Source of the DNA: JAKVAV01 sp047633195
GTDB taxonomy: Bacteria > Bacteroidota > Bacteroidia > Flavobacteriales_D > Cryomorphaceae
Assembly (NCBI GenBank): GCA_047633195.1
Contig: JBLIEU010000053.1
Location: forward strand, 1-16,854
Direction: 5' to 3'
Length of the DNA: 16,854 bases
Shown here: positions 16,101 to 16,854 of the stretch, one piece after another
Layout of the letters: each line of letters starts with the position of its first letter
Position numbering within the stretch: position 1 is the stretch's first letter
Made by a program: the position numbers and the translations under genes
The notes under the pieces: model-generated
Told to the model about the DNA's origin: nothing
Seen by the model: the letters and a program-made list of their open reading frames with translations, nothing else
Database searches by the model: none

Positions 16101-16165
16101 TCGAATTTCTCGATTTTGTAATCTATTTGCTACCACTTTCCTGCCAATAATTTCGGGTTATGGCT

Positions 16166-16396
16166 TTAATAACGATCATCACCAAGGTAATATTTCTCGC
16201 TGATAATTCCATCGTGAATGTCTTTGTGGCAATTGTTGAAGAGAGGTGAAAGTCTGAGCCGAACAGAGTTAAGCCCGAGTGAGTTCCAGTACCTCTCTTC
16301 GAATGCACGGCCTCGCTCCGGGCAGTCTTCTTCTTTGGGAAAAGGTTTAAAAACCTCATGCCCCAACCACCCTTTTTCGCCAATAGGCCAGTGCAC
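16166..16396 (-). CDS. Short disputed frame with a damaged CXXCH-like motif
   Basis: Two frames compete between the CcsA gene and the cytochrome. The frame given here (76 codons from GTG 16396; TTG 16366 also possible) ends FNNCHKDIHDG and then GDDRY. CHKDIH resembles the third heme site of the neighbouring cytochrome, CVDCHTDIHN, but the first cysteine is replaced by Phe. First codon positions are G-rich in this frame, as in coding sequence, which favours it. It has no ATG and overlaps the CcsA end by 41 bases. The rival frame (16123-16359, 78 codons) has an ATG in a 4-base overlap with the CcsA stop but gives a Ser/Thr/Lys-rich product unlike any protein I know. The first reading is probably the ancestral frame, perhaps the remnant or degraded end of a heme protein. 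I cannot decide whether it is still translated. Confidence 0.35.
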   Translation of the reverse strand: MHWPIGEKGWLGHEVFKPFPKEEDCPERGRAFEERYWNSLGLNSVRLRLSPLFNNCHKDIHDGIISEKYYLGDDRY

Positions 16397-16854
16397 TGAT
16401 TGCTGCCACTATCGCCACTGAAATATACACCCAGTCGGGAATAGGAACGGGATCTCCTGCAGCGTATGAGTGCAAACCAGAGAGGTAGTAGTTCACCCCG
16501 AAGTAGGTCATAATTATCGATGACAAGCCGAACAGCGTGGCAAAATTATAAGCGAAAAGACTCTTCAATCCGGGAATCAGCCGCATGTGCAGGATAAAGG
16601 CATAGACCAGAATCGATACGAGCGCCCAGGTTTCTTTGGCGTCCCAGCCCCAATAGCGTCCCCATGATTCGTTGGCCCAAACCCCACCGAGATACGTTCC
16701 AACGCTGAGCATTACAATGCCTCCGATAAGGGTCATTTCGCTGATGTAAGACATTTCCTTAACAATGCGGAGAATTCGCGTTTTGCTCGTTTTGCGCATT
16801 ACCGCATAAAGCATCAGGTTGATGAACCCAATAAGTGCCCCTAGCATGAGGAAT
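16356..16854 (-). CDS. ccsA: CcsA/CcsBA cytochrome c biogenesis protein, C-terminal part (5' truncated by window edge)
   Basis: The frame is open through the window edge (F, L precede the Met at 16847), so at least 165 residues of the C-terminal end are seen and the true start is outside. The signature tryptophan-rich heme-handling loop WGRYWGWDAKETWAL is present at about residues 62-76 from that Met. A conserved histidine follows in YAFILHMRL, with further hydrophobic segments and a final helix (VYISVAIVAAISALAYW) before the basic end RKRVVGA. CcsA with CcsB (ResB) forms the system II cytochrome c synthase, which carries heme across the inner membrane and attaches it to CXXCH sites. In Bacteroidota the two are often fused; whether that holds here cannot be seen. 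The 19-heme cytochrome follows on the same strand, a natural client. Confidence 0.92.
   Translation of the reverse strand, partial: FLMLGALIGFINLMLYAVMRKTSKTRILRIVKEMSYISEMTLIGGIVMLSVGTYLGGVWANESWGRYWGWDAKETWALVSILVYAFILHMRLIPGLKSLFAYNFATLFGLSSIIMTYFGVNYYLSGLHSYAAGDPVPIPDWVYISVAIVAAISALAYWRKRVVGA

Overview
The window looks like chromosomal DNA from a member of the Bacteroidota, probably Flavobacteriales-like. The reasons are a complete Bat (aerotolerance) gene train in its usual Bacteroidota order, a cytochrome-maturation protein of the CcsBA type, a VF530-family protein, and a near absence of strong Shine-Dalgarno sites. The genus cannot be told from the sequence. I see no tRNA, rRNA, CRISPR array, complete insertion sequence or prophage.

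Layout. (1) 1-7144, plus strand: the distal part of a Bat operon, running DUF58 protein (5' end outside the window), a BatD-like membrane protein, BatA, BatB, BatC, BatD and BatE. The genes abut or overlap by 1 to 17 bases, which suggests one translationally coupled transcript. The products form an envelope assembly: two membrane-anchored von Willebrand A (vWA) proteins with complete metal-binding (MIDAS) residues, two TPR proteins, and two Ig-like membrane proteins. A MoxR-type AAA+ ATPase normally lies just upstream and would be outside the window. (2) 7145-8450: a small HNH-type protein, then a decayed MscS channel gene on the minus strand with frameshifts and stops. (3) 8447-9356: a tight plus-strand pair, DUF2007 and DUF2461. 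(4) 9451-11895, minus: a large intact MscS-family channel. (5) 11896-13819: a non-coding stretch with one possible promoter, then a VF530-type protein and an MFS transporter. (6) 13875-14432, minus: an unrecognised lipoprotein, followed by a perfect REP-like palindrome at 14551-14573. (7) 14637-16854, minus: a cytochrome locus. The C-terminal end of a CcsA/CcsBA heme-attachment protein is followed by a short disputed reading frame and a secreted cytochrome with 19 CXXCH heme sites built from tandem repeats of about 72 residues.

The two functional units that stand out are the Bat complex and the heme locus. In the heme locus, the CcsBA-type synthase would covalently load heme onto the exported 19-heme protein encoded directly downstream. 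The most notable items are the regular three-heme repeat with three spare histidines per unit, the short frame between these genes that carries a damaged heme motif, the extra N-terminal membrane segment in both BatA and BatB, the multiply frameshifted MscS relic, and the REP-like palindrome. I do not see convincing evidence of a wholly new defence or mobile system.
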